Shown here in pieces: positions 8,716-16,333 of a stretch of DNA of 64,000 nucleotides. The stretch spans positions 124,001-188,000 of the forward strand of contig NZ_JANLOD010000066.1 in assembly GCF_025466085.1 (NCBI RefSeq). Direction: 5' to 3'. The DNA is from Pseudomonas sp. 14P_8.1_Bac3 (lineage in GTDB: Bacteria > Pseudomonadota > Gammaproteobacteria > Pseudomonadales > Pseudomonadaceae). A model generated the notes under the pieces. That model had not been told where the DNA came from. It did no database searches and saw nothing but the letters and a program-made list of their open reading frames with translations. The translations under genes and the position numbers were made by a program. The stretch's first letter is position 1. Each line of letters opens with the position of its first letter.

Positions 8716-9465
8716 CTAGCCGCGCTGTGCCTCGGCCTCTTCATGGGCATGACGCAAGCGCTCGCGGCTGTTGGTCAGGTGCAAGCGCATGGCTGCCCGC
8801 GCCGCATCGGAATCCTGACGGGCGATCGCGTCATAGATTTCCTCGTGCTCGCGGCTCAACCGGCCCATGTAGTGTTGCTGGTCATCATGAGCCAGGCGCG
8901 CCGAGTTGAGGCGTGTGCGCGGAATGATGCTGGTGCCGAGGTGGGTCATGATGTCGGTGAAGTAGCGGTTGCCGGTCGACAGCGCGATTTGCAGGTGAAA
9001 CTGGAAGTCCGAAGCCACCGCGTCGCTGGCGTGGGCCGCGCTTTCGTTCAAGGCGTCCAGTGCGGCGCGCATCAGCGCCAGTTGCTCGGGGCTGCGGCGT
9101 TGCGCGGCGAGACCGGCGGATTCCACTTCGAGGCTGATGCGCAGTTCCAGGATCGCCAGCACATCACGCAGCGTCACCACGGTCGCCGGATCGATCCGGA
9201 AGCCGCTCGGGCTCGGGGTATCGAGCACGAAGGTGCCGATGCCGTGACGGGTTTCCACCTGCCCGGCCGCCTGCAAACGGGAAATCGCTTCGCGCACCAC
9301 GGTGCGGCTGACACCATGGGCGTCCATGATCGCCGACTCGGTGGGCAATTTATCGCCACGCTTGAGCTGACCGTCGCGGATCTGCTCGGACAGCACCGTC
9401 ACCAGTTCCTGAGCGAGGCTGCGGCGCTTGCGAGGGAGGCGTGGTACGTCGATCGGGTTTTCCAT
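8716..9465 (-). CDS. FadR-type (FCD) GntR-family transcriptional regulator
   Basis: With the start at 9465 (MENPIDVPRL) the protein has 249 residues. Residues 15-80 form the winged helix of the GntR family: LSEQIRDGQLKRGDKLPTE, GVSRTVVREAISRL and the wing VETRHGIGTFV. Residues 95-240 are the all-helical FCD ligand domain, with metal-ligand type residues in FQFHLQIA, SREHEEIYDAI and MRLHLTNSRERL. It stands at the upstream end of the galactarate genes and probably controls them, responding to an aldarate or a pathway intermediate. It could correspond to the regulator named GguR in proteobacterial uronate/aldarate regulons, but I cannot confirm that without a search. A sequence resembling the kdgD operator lies before its start, suggesting autoregulation. 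Confidence 0.88.
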   Translation of the reverse strand: MENPIDVPRLPRKRRSLAQELVTVLSEQIRDGQLKRGDKLPTESAIMDAHGVSRTVVREAISRLQAAGQVETRHGIGTFVLDTPSPSGFRIDPATVVTLRDVLAILELRISLEVESAGLAAQRRSPEQLALMRAALDALNESAAHASDAVASDFQFHLQIALSTGNRYFTDIMTHLGTSIIPRTRLNSARLAHDDQQHYMGRLSREHEEIYDAIARQDSDAARAAMRLHLTNSRERLRHAHEEAEAQRG

Positions 9466-9511
9466 GGTGAACGTCTGTCTCGAAAAATTCGGCTGAATCC
9501 GCATCATAGCT

Positions 9512-9530
9512 CAACGCGGTTGTACGATCA
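9512..9530. promoter_or_regulatory. Candidate operator upstream of the GntR regulator
   Basis: CAACGCGGTTG forms a short palindrome and runs into TTGTACGATCA, sharing GTTGTACGAT with the inverted repeat before kdgD. It is 47-65 bases upstream of the regulator start. Confidence 0.35.
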
Positions 9531-9552
9531 CCCCGCCCCAGGGACCGGGTGT

Positions 9553-11280
9553 TCACGCGGTCACCGTCTGATCCACCAGGTGGCCATTGTCGATACGCAC
9601 ATGCCGCGGATGGAATCGTTTCAAACTGCTGCGATGTCCGACGCTGACGATGCTCAAACCGGGGATCTCGTCGATCAATGCCTGATACAGCGACGCTTCA
9701 TCCTCTTCATCCATCGCCGAGGTGGCTTCGTCCATGTACAGCCATTGCGGTGCGTACAGCAGTGCGCGGGCGAAGGCCAGGCGTTGCTGTTCACCGGGAG
9801 AAAGCATGCGCTGCCAGTGATTGGCTTCATCCAGACGCGCCACCAGATGCGGCAGGCGGCAGGTTTCCAACACGTCAACGTAGCGCTCGTGCGGGTACGT
9901 GTCGCCGGGTTGTGGATAACTCAACGCCTCGCGCAGCGTGCCGATCGGCAGATAGGGCTTTTGCGGCAGGAACAGGTAACGCGCCGCCGGCAGACGAATG
10001 CTGCCATGGCCCGCTGGCCACAGATGCCCCATCGCCCGCAGCAACGTCGATTTGCCGCTGCCGGAACGGCCGCTGAGCATGACGCGCTCGCCCTCCTCCA
10101 CGGTCATGTCGGCGCTGGTCAGCAAATGACGCCCGTCGGCGAGGTCGAGGCCCAGGTTATGCACCTTCAGCGCCGCGCCCGAATTCTGCACGTCGATGGC
10201 CGGCGCACGCTCTTCGTTGTCGCTCATGGCCTGATGGAAACTCAACAGACGATCACAGGTGGCGCGCCACGCAGCGAGGTTCTGGTACGCACTGATGAAC
10301 CAGCTGAAGCTCTCCTGCACGTTGCCAAACGCCGAGCTGATCTGCATCAGCTCGCCGAGTTCGATCTTGCCGGCAAAGTAACGCGGTGCGGCGACCATGA
10401 AGGGAAAGATGATGGCGGCCTGTTGATAACCTGACGTGAAGAACGTCAGACGCTTGGACACCTTCATGATGTCCCAGAAGTTGTGCCAGACCAGCCCGAA
10501 GCGACTGCTCAGGCGACGATTTTCGTTGGGTTCGCCGTTGTACAACGCGATGCTTTCGGCATTTTCGCGAATCCGCACCATGGAGAAACGCAGGTCGGCT
10601 TCGAAACGTTGTTGTTGGTTGTTCAACCCGATCAAGCGACGGCCGATCAAATGGGTCAGCCAGCTACCGATCACGGCGTAGACCAGAACGCACCAGAACA
10701 TGTAGCCGGGAATGGTGAAACCAAGCACGTCGATACTGCCCGACACGCCCCACAGGATGATCGAGAACGACACCAGGCTGACAATGTTGCGCAGCAGGCC
10801 AATGCCCAGTTCCAGGGTGTTCGAGGTGAAGTTGTTGAGGTCTTCGGAGATCCGCTGGTCCGGGTTATCGGTATAGCCGCCCTGTTCCAGCTGGTAGTAA
10901 TTCTTGTTGCCGAGCCAGCGGGCAAAATGCTTTTCGGTGAGCCAGGCTCGCCAGCGAATGGTCAGCATCTGCGTCAGGTAGAGCCGGTACACGGCACCGA
11001 TAATCGCCACCGCCGCAATCCCGCAGAAATACAGAATCAGCCGCCAGAATGCCGCCTCGTCCTTCTGTTGCAGGGCGTTGTAGAAATCCTTGTACCAGGT
11101 GTTGAACCACACCGAGATCCCGACGCTGACCAGCGATAACACAATCACCGCGATCAGCAGGGTCCAGGCCTTGGCCTTCTCTTCACTGCGCCAGTAAGGC
11201 GTGATCATCGCCCAGACTTTGCGGAAAAACTGCCCGCGCACCGCATCGTTGACCGCGGAATATTCAGCGTTCTGATTCAT
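9553..11280 (-). CDS. SbmA/BacA-like ABC transporter, fused membrane and ATPase domains
   Basis: A 575-residue half-transporter. The N-terminal 340 residues have about six membrane helices and the ABC_membrane_2 (SbmA/BacA, YddA) features: FNTWYKDFYNALQ, the YYQLEQGGYTDNPDQRI motif and the helix with ENAESIALYNGE. The ATPase domain has Walker A SGRSGSGKST, the family's variant signature LSPGEQQRLAFARALL, Walker B WLYMDEATSAMD and the H-loop VGHRSSL. Relatives import peptides or cobalamin-like molecules, or export long-chain fatty acyl groups, so the substrate and even the direction are uncertain. It should work as a homodimer in the inner membrane. It is monocistronic, between the GntR regulator and roxR on the same strand. 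Confidence 0.88.
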   Translation of the reverse strand: MNQNAEYSAVNDAVRGQFFRKVWAMITPYWRSEEKAKAWTLLIAVIVLSLVSVGISVWFNTWYKDFYNALQQKDEAAFWRLILYFCGIAAVAIIGAVYRLYLTQMLTIRWRAWLTEKHFARWLGNKNYYQLEQGGYTDNPDQRISEDLNNFTSNTLELGIGLLRNIVSLVSFSIILWGVSGSIDVLGFTIPGYMFWCVLVYAVIGSWLTHLIGRRLIGLNNQQQRFEADLRFSMVRIRENAESIALYNGEPNENRRLSSRFGLVWHNFWDIMKVSKRLTFFTSGYQQAAIIFPFMVAAPRYFAGKIELGELMQISSAFGNVQESFSWFISAYQNLAAWRATCDRLLSFHQAMSDNEERAPAIDVQNSGAALKVHNLGLDLADGRHLLTSADMTVEEGERVMLSGRSGSGKSTLLRAMGHLWPAGHGSIRLPAARYLFLPQKPYLPIGTLREALSYPQPGDTYPHERYVDVLETCRLPHLVARLDEANHWQRMLSPGEQQRLAFARALLYAPQWLYMDEATSAMDEEDEASLYQALIDEIPGLSIVSVGHRSSLKRFHPRHVRIDNGHLVDQTVTA

Positions 11281-11377
11281 GGAAAAGGCTCGATAAAGAA
11301 AAGAACACGCACGAACCGATCATAGATGATCGGTTCGGTTTGTCGCGAGGCGCGGCCGGCATTCGTTCAGCACAGGT

Positions 11378-11938
11378 TCAGCGACGAACGGGGCGCTTCT
11401 GCAGTTTGCGCTGCAGCGTGCGACGGTGCATGCCCAGAGCACGGGCGGTCGCGGAGATGTTGCCTTCGTGCTCGGTCAACACGCGCTGGATGTGTTCCCA
11501 CTGCAAGCGGTCCACCGACATCGGGTTTTCCGGCACCAGGGTGTCGAGGTCGGCGTGCTCGGAGAGCAACGCGGCGAGCACGTCATCGGCGTCCGCCGGT
11601 TTGCACAGGTAGTTGCAGGCGCCGCGCTTGATCGCCTCGACCGCGGTGGCAATGCTCGAGTAACCGGTGAGGATCACCACACGCATGTCCGGGTCGAGTT
11701 CGAGCAGTTTCGGCAACAGCACCAGGCCGGAATCGCCGTCCATCTTCAGGTCCAGCGCAGCGTAATCCGGGATGTCGGCCTGGGCGATGGTCAGGCCCTC
11801 TTCCGCGGAACCGGCGGTGCTGACGCGAAAACCACGGCGAGCCATGGCGCGCGCCATCACGCGGGTGAACGTGGCGTCGTCATCGACCAGCAGCAAATGC
11901 GGCAGGTCTTCGCCTTCGACTTGGATTTCGTCACTCAT
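11378..11938 (-). CDS. roxR: Redox response regulator RoxR (RegA/PrrA type)
   Basis: The start at 11938 (MSDEIQVEGED) gives 186 residues, the length I recall for P. aeruginosa RoxR. The receiver domain has the acidic pocket LLVDDDATF, the phosphoacceptor aspartate in AALDLKMDGDSG, a conserved threonine in VILTGYSS and the lysine in YLCKPADADD. The C-terminus is a Fis-type helix-turn-helix, HEGNISATARALGMHRRTLQRKL, typical of RegA/ActR/PrrA regulators. It is expected to control terminal oxidases and cyanide or respiratory stress responses. Its start overlaps the end of roxS by eight bases, so the two proteins are made together. Confidence 0.93.
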   Translation of the reverse strand: MSDEIQVEGEDLPHLLLVDDDATFTRVMARAMARRGFRVSTAGSAEEGLTIAQADIPDYAALDLKMDGDSGLVLLPKLLELDPDMRVVILTGYSSIATAVEAIKRGACNYLCKPADADDVLAALLSEHADLDTLVPENPMSVDRLQWEHIQRVLTEHEGNISATARALGMHRRTLQRKLQKRPVRR

Positions 11939-13193
11939 GTTCGTCTCCTCGGGCGACACGGGGCAGGCGCAGCTCGGTGAGCGTACCGCCTTCCTCATGA
12001 CTGTAGAGTTTCACTGAGCCGCCGGCGCGTGTCACGCTGGCCTTGCTCAAAAACAGGCCCAGGCCGAAACCTTTGCCCTTGGTGGTAAAAAACGGCTTGC
12101 CGATCTGTTCGGCAATGGCCAGCGGCACGCCGGCGCCGTGGTCGCGAATGCTGATGGTCAGGTCCTCGGCATTCCAGTCCAGCGTCACCTGCAGCCCTTC
12201 GGGGCAGGCATCGGCGGCGTTGTTCAGCAGATTCAGCAGCGCCTGGGTCAGGTCCGGCGGCGGCGCCATGCGCGGCACGGGCCCCTGGCCCAGACGCTGG
12301 AAGCGGTAGCTGGCTTCCGGACGCATCAGGTGCCAGCGGTTCAGCGCTTCGTCGAGCCAGTCGGTGACGTCCTGCATTTCCACGGCCAAACGGCGATTGG
12401 CTTCGGCCGCGCGCACCAGTTGCTGCAACGTCTCTTTGCAGAGCTTGACCTGATCCTGCAGTACGCTCAGGTCGTCCTGCAGCAACGGATCGGGATGGTC
12501 CTGACGCATTTCCTTGAGCAGTACGCTCATGGTTGCCAGCGGCGTGCCCAGCTCATGGGCGGCACCGGCGGCCTGGGTCGCGACGGCCAGCAGTTGCTGA
12601 TCACGCAGGCCTTCTTCACGGCGGATGGCGCGCAGTTCTTCCTGACGGCGCAGCTCTTCGGCCATGCGCGCGGCGAAAAAGGTGATCACCGCCGCGGCCA
12701 GGGCGAAGCTCAGCCACATCCCGTAGACCTGCAGGTTTTCCCGGGCAATCGGGAAGGTTTGCAGCGGATAGAAACGCGCCAGTAGCAAGGTGTACATCGT
12801 CAGTGCGATGCCCGACAGAATCACCGAATAGCGCCATGGCAGCGTCACGGCGGCGATGGTCAGCGGCACCAGGTAATAAGAGACGAAGGGGTTGGTCGAG
12901 CCGCCGGAGAAATACAGTAACGCACTGTGGATAAACAGGTCGCAGGCCAGCTGCACGGCATATTCGAGCTCGGTGACGGGCCAGGTGGTACGCAGGCGAA
13001 TCGCCGTGAAGGCGCAGAGCAGCATCGAGCAACCGAGGGTCGCGGCCAGTTGGAACCAGGGCAGGGGAAGCAATTCGAGCCAGTAGGCCAGGCCCACGGA
13101 ACCGGCCTGGGCGGCCAGCACCAAGGTGCGGATGAACGTCAGCCGCCAGAGGTTCTGGCGAGTCGCGGATGTAATTTGAACGGGGGCGAGCAT
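11931..13193 (-). CDS. roxS: Redox sensor histidine kinase RoxS (RegB/PrrB type)
   Basis: The start at 13193 (MLAPVQITS) has AGGAG seven bases upstream; the longer frame reads through a REP element and is rejected. The 420-residue protein has about six N-terminal membrane segments, with the quinone-binding motif GGSTNPFVSYY between segments three and four as in RegB. The H-box is AAGAAHELGTPLATMS at about residue 215. The ATPase part shows NLLNNAADAC, IRDHGAGVPL and GKGFGLGLFLSK. A cysteine in DQVKLCKETL, shortly after the H-box, lies where RegB has its redox-active cysteine. The kinase should sense quinone or redox state and phosphorylate RoxR. Confidence 0.93.
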   Translation of the reverse strand: MLAPVQITSATRQNLWRLTFIRTLVLAAQAGSVGLAYWLELLPLPWFQLAATLGCSMLLCAFTAIRLRTTWPVTELEYAVQLACDLFIHSALLYFSGGSTNPFVSYYLVPLTIAAVTLPWRYSVILSGIALTMYTLLLARFYPLQTFPIARENLQVYGMWLSFALAAAVITFFAARMAEELRRQEELRAIRREEGLRDQQLLAVATQAAGAAHELGTPLATMSVLLKEMRQDHPDPLLQDDLSVLQDQVKLCKETLQQLVRAAEANRRLAVEMQDVTDWLDEALNRWHLMRPEASYRFQRLGQGPVPRMAPPPDLTQALLNLLNNAADACPEGLQVTLDWNAEDLTISIRDHGAGVPLAIAEQIGKPFFTTKGKGFGLGLFLSKASVTRAGGSVKLYSHEEGGTLTELRLPRVARGDEHE

Positions 13194-13499
13194 GAGCTCT
13201 CCTGATGAGCGCTCCAGGCGGATCGCACGGAGTATAACCAAGCACGGGGTTGGCAGGCGAAAGTGCGGCAAACGGCCACATGCCAATGATTGTGGCGCCT
13301 GCAAGACCGCCTTCGCGGGCAAGCCTCGCTCCCACATTGGAACGCATCACCCTGTAGGACCGAGGCTTGCCCGCGAAGCGGCACACCCGTCTCTGACTGT
13401 ATAGAAGTTGTAACTGTGCGAACCGGATCATTAACGCTAGAGTCTGATGGTTTCACGCAGGCTCGGACCCAACCCCTGCGCATCGTCCAAGGAGTATTC
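13194..13499. other. Intergenic region between roxS and the SIMPL gene
   Basis: A 306-base gap between divergent genes. Its middle is a REP pair (13309-13380); the flanks should hold both promoters. No additional gene is supported. Confidence 0.6.
13309..13380. repeat. REP pair upstream of roxS
   Basis: CTTCGCGGGCAAGCCTCGCT and the inverted CGAGGCTTGCCCGCGAAG around a short linker, a variant of the GCGGGCAAGC class. Confidence 0.8.
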
Positions 13500-14219
13500 A
13501 TGCACACTTTCCGCCGCAGCGCCGCCCTTCTCACCCTTAGCGTCGGCACCGTCGCCAGCCTCCCGGCCCTGGCCGCCGCCGACGAGCTGCACTACAACCA
13601 GATCTCCCTGCGCGCCGAAGTCAGCCAGGAAGTGGCCCGCGACCTGATGATCGTGACCCTGTACACCGAAGAGCAAAACACCGACCCGGCCAAACTCGCC
13701 GCAGACGTCAGCACCACGATGAACAAGGCGCTGGACCAGGCCAAGCAGGCAAAAGACATCACCCTGCGTCAGGGCAGCCGCAGCAGCTACCCGATCTACG
13801 ACACCAAGGGTCAGAAAATCACTGGCTGGCGTGAACGCGCCGAACTGCGCCTGGAAAGCTCGGACTTCGCCGCGCTGTCGAAGCTGACCGGCGAACTGCT
13901 GACCGACCTGAAAATGGGCGGCATGGACTTCGCCATCGCCACGCCAACCCGCAAGGCCAGCGAAGACGCGCTGATGAAAGACGCCGTGACCGCCTTCAAG
14001 GCCCGCGCACAACTGGCCAGCGATGCGTTGGGTGGCAAGGGTTACAAGATCGTCAACCTGAACCTCAACAGCAACGGCTACCCACAACCGTACATGCGCG
14101 CGCCAATGATGATGAAAGCGGCAAGCATGGACGCTGCGCCGGTGACGCCGGAAGTCGAGGCCGGCACCAGCCAGGTCAGCATGACGGCGGATGGATCGAT
14201 TGAAGTGTTGATGCCTTGA
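13500..14219 (+). CDS. SIMPL-domain (DUF541) periplasmic protein
   Basis: The start at 13500 (MHTFRRSAALL) follows AAGGAG by six bases. The 239-residue protein has a clear signal peptide ending at about residue 26 (ALAAADELHYN). The mature part is a SIMPL/DUF541 domain: paired beta-alpha-beta units with EVSQEVARDLMIVTLYTEEQ near the start and ELRLESSDFAALSKLTGELL in the middle. SIMPL proteins are periplasmic or outer-membrane-associated and have been linked to oxidative-stress protection, but their biochemical role is not settled. It lies between divergent roxS and the dpp genes, as PA4495 does in P. aeruginosa. The family call is good; the function is open. Confidence 0.88.
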   Translation: MHTFRRSAALLTLSVGTVASLPALAAADELHYNQISLRAEVSQEVARDLMIVTLYTEEQNTDPAKLAADVSTTMNKALDQAKQAKDITLRQGSRSSYPIYDTKGQKITGWRERAELRLESSDFAALSKLTGELLTDLKMGGMDFAIATPTRKASEDALMKDAVTAFKARAQLASDALGGKGYKIVNLNLNSNGYPQPYMRAPMMMKAASMDAAPVTPEVEAGTSQVSMTADGSIEVLMP

Positions 14220-14262
14220 TCGGGAGGTGGGTCAGTCGGTTTTCGTTGACTGGCCTGCCGCC

Positions 14263-14334
14263 TTCGCGAGCAAGCCCGCTCCCACAATGGATCTGTGACC
14301 AGAGATCCATTGTGGGAGCGGGCTTGCTCGCGAA
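14263..14334. repeat. REP pair with a perfect 32-base-pair stem
   Basis: The arms, starting TTCGCGAGCAAGCCCGCTCC and continuing to CAATGGATCT, are exact reverse complements over 32 bases, with only eight bases (GTGACCAG) between them. It lies right after the SIMPL gene and may also end its transcript. Confidence 0.9.
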
Positions 14335-14472
14335 AAATGCTAACCCGTCACCTCTTAACCAGCGCCTGTATGCCATAACCCAAGGGTCATCCGCACAAAC
14401 GAGTATTTCCGCGCAACCCGTCTACGACGCTACTCTGAGGAAAATACCGCTGCCCACTTCCTCGGGGACTCC

Positions 14473-16074
14473 ATGGAAAGAACCACCGTCAAACCGCTGC
14501 TGCTCGCCCTGGCCCTGGCCACCACCGCGCCATTCGCCCAGGCCGCCAGCACCCTGGTCTACTGCTCCGAAGCCAGCCCCGCCGGTTTCGATCCCAGCCA
14601 ATACACCAGCGGCACCGATTTCGACGCTTCGGCCGAAACCGTGTTCAACCGCCTCACCCAATTCAAACGCGGCGGCACCGAGGTCGAACCCGGGCTGGCC
14701 ACGCGCTGGGACGTACCCACCGACGGCCTCACCTACACCTTCCACCTGCGCGACGGGGTGAAATTCCACACCACCGATTACTTTACTCCGTCCCGGGATT
14801 TCAACGCCGACGATGTGCTGTTCACTTTCCAGCGCCTGCTCGATCCGGAAAACAGTTTCCGCAAAGCCTATCCCGCCGAATCGCCCTACTTCACTGACAT
14901 GGGCCTGAACACCACGATCAAGAGCGTCGACAAGATCGACGAACACACCGTGCGTTTCAGCCTGAACAACCTCGACGCCGCGTTCGTGCAAAACCTGGCC
15001 ATGAGCTTCGCCTCGATCCAGTCGGCCGAATACGCCGCGCAACTGTTAAAGGAAGGCAAAGCCGCCGACCTCAATCAGAAACCGGTCGGCACCGGCCCGT
15101 TCGTGTTCAAGCGCTATCAAAAGGACTCGCAGATCCGCTACGCCGCGAACAAGGCCTACTGGAAACCCGAGGACGTGAAGCTCGACAACCTGATCTTCTC
15201 GATTACCCCGGACGCTGCGGTGCGTTTGCAGAAGCTCAAGGCCGGCGAATGCCAGGTCAGCGGCTACCCGCGCCCGGCCGACATCGAGGTGATGGAAAAA
15301 GACCCGAACCTGCGCGTGCTCAAGCAGGCCGGCTTCAACCTCGGCTTCCTCGCCTACAACGTGACCCACCCGCCCCTTGACCAGCTTAAGGTGCGGCAGG
15401 CGCTGGACATGGCGATCGACAAACCGGCGATCATCAAGGCGGTTTACCAAAGTGCCGGGCAACTGGCACAGAACGCCTTGCCACCGGCGCAATGGTCTTA
15501 CGACTCGACGATAAAAGACGCGCCTTACGACCCGGCAAAAGCCAGGGCGCTATTGAAAGAAGCGGGAGTTGCACCCGGTACCACCATTAATTTGTGGGCC
15601 ATGACCGTGCAGCGTGCGTCGAACCCCAATGCGCGGATGTCAGCGCAAATGATCCAACAGGATTGGGAGAAGATCGGCATCAAGGCCAACATCGTCAGCT
15701 ATGAATGGGGCGAGTACATCAAGCGCGCCAAAAACGGCGAACACGACGCGATGATCTATGGCTGGACCGGCGACAACGGCGACCCGGACAACTGGCTCGG
15801 CGTGCTCTACAGCTGCGCGGCGATCAAGGGCAGCAACTACGCCAAGTGGTGTGATCCGGCGTACGACCAACTCGTGCAGGAAGCGAAGGTGTCCACAGAC
15901 AAACAGCAGCGGATCAAACTGTACCAACAGGCGCAACAAATCCTTAAGCAACAAGTACCTATCACGCCGATCGCCAACTCGACGGTGTTCCAGCCGCTGC
16001 GCAAGGAAGTCACGGGCTTCAAGATCAGCCCGTTCGGCCTCACTCCTTTCTATGGAGTGGGTATAAATAAGTAA
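14473..16074 (+). CDS. dppA1: Dipeptide ABC transporter substrate-binding protein DppA1
   Basis: A 533-residue family 5 solute-binding protein with a signal peptide ending near ATTAPFAQAAS (residue 24). The mature part shows the DppA/OppA landmarks: VYCSEASPAGFDPSQYTSGT at the start, TYTFHLRDGVKFH, the hinge and binding region NQKPVGTGPFVFKRY, and YGWTGDNGDPDNWL towards the end. It binds peptides in the periplasm and hands them to DppBCDF. It is the first of four paralogues in this cluster and the most distant from the permease genes. CGGGGACT precedes the start. Order and content match the P. aeruginosa dpp locus as I remember it. Confidence 0.92.
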   Translation: MERTTVKPLLLALALATTAPFAQAASTLVYCSEASPAGFDPSQYTSGTDFDASAETVFNRLTQFKRGGTEVEPGLATRWDVPTDGLTYTFHLRDGVKFHTTDYFTPSRDFNADDVLFTFQRLLDPENSFRKAYPAESPYFTDMGLNTTIKSVDKIDEHTVRFSLNNLDAAFVQNLAMSFASIQSAEYAAQLLKEGKAADLNQKPVGTGPFVFKRYQKDSQIRYAANKAYWKPEDVKLDNLIFSITPDAAVRLQKLKAGECQVSGYPRPADIEVMEKDPNLRVLKQAGFNLGFLAYNVTHPPLDQLKVRQALDMAIDKPAIIKAVYQSAGQLAQNALPPAQWSYDSTIKDAPYDPAKARALLKEAGVAPGTTINLWAMTVQRASNPNARMSAQMIQQDWEKIGIKANIVSYEWGEYIKRAKNGEHDAMIYGWTGDNGDPDNWLGVLYSCAAIKGSNYAKWCDPAYDQLVQEAKVSTDKQQRIKLYQQAQQILKQQVPITPIANSTVFQPLRKEVTGFKISPFGLTPFYGVGINK

Positions 16075-16083
16075 CACCTCGCG

Positions 16084-16112
16084 CCAACCGGGTGCGCCAA
16101 GCGCACCGGTTG
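16084..16112 (+). other. GC-rich hairpin between dppA1 and dppA2
   Basis: CCAACCGGGTGCGC pairs with GCGCACCGGTTG with one bulge. No T-run follows, so it is more likely an mRNA-processing or stabilising structure than a complete terminator. Confidence 0.5.
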
Positions 16113-16333
16113 CACCCGATCAGTGCGCGGTTTGCACCGAAAAAATTACACGCAAACGGTCAAATGCGCGTCAAGTTATACATATGCGACATTAAGGTAC
16201 GTTCGTGCCACCGTTTAAGGCCTGTAGTCGTTCCGCGTCTTGCATTGGGTATGGCCCCTGCATAAGTATCCGCAGGCACGACTCACGAGGTCGTCCTCAC
16301 AATTAAAAAATGACAACAAATCATGAGGCCACC

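Noticed and set aside
8677..10434. A 585-codon plus-strand frame opposite the GntR and ABC transporter genes
   Set aside because: It runs across two convincing minus-strand genes and has no domain of its own.
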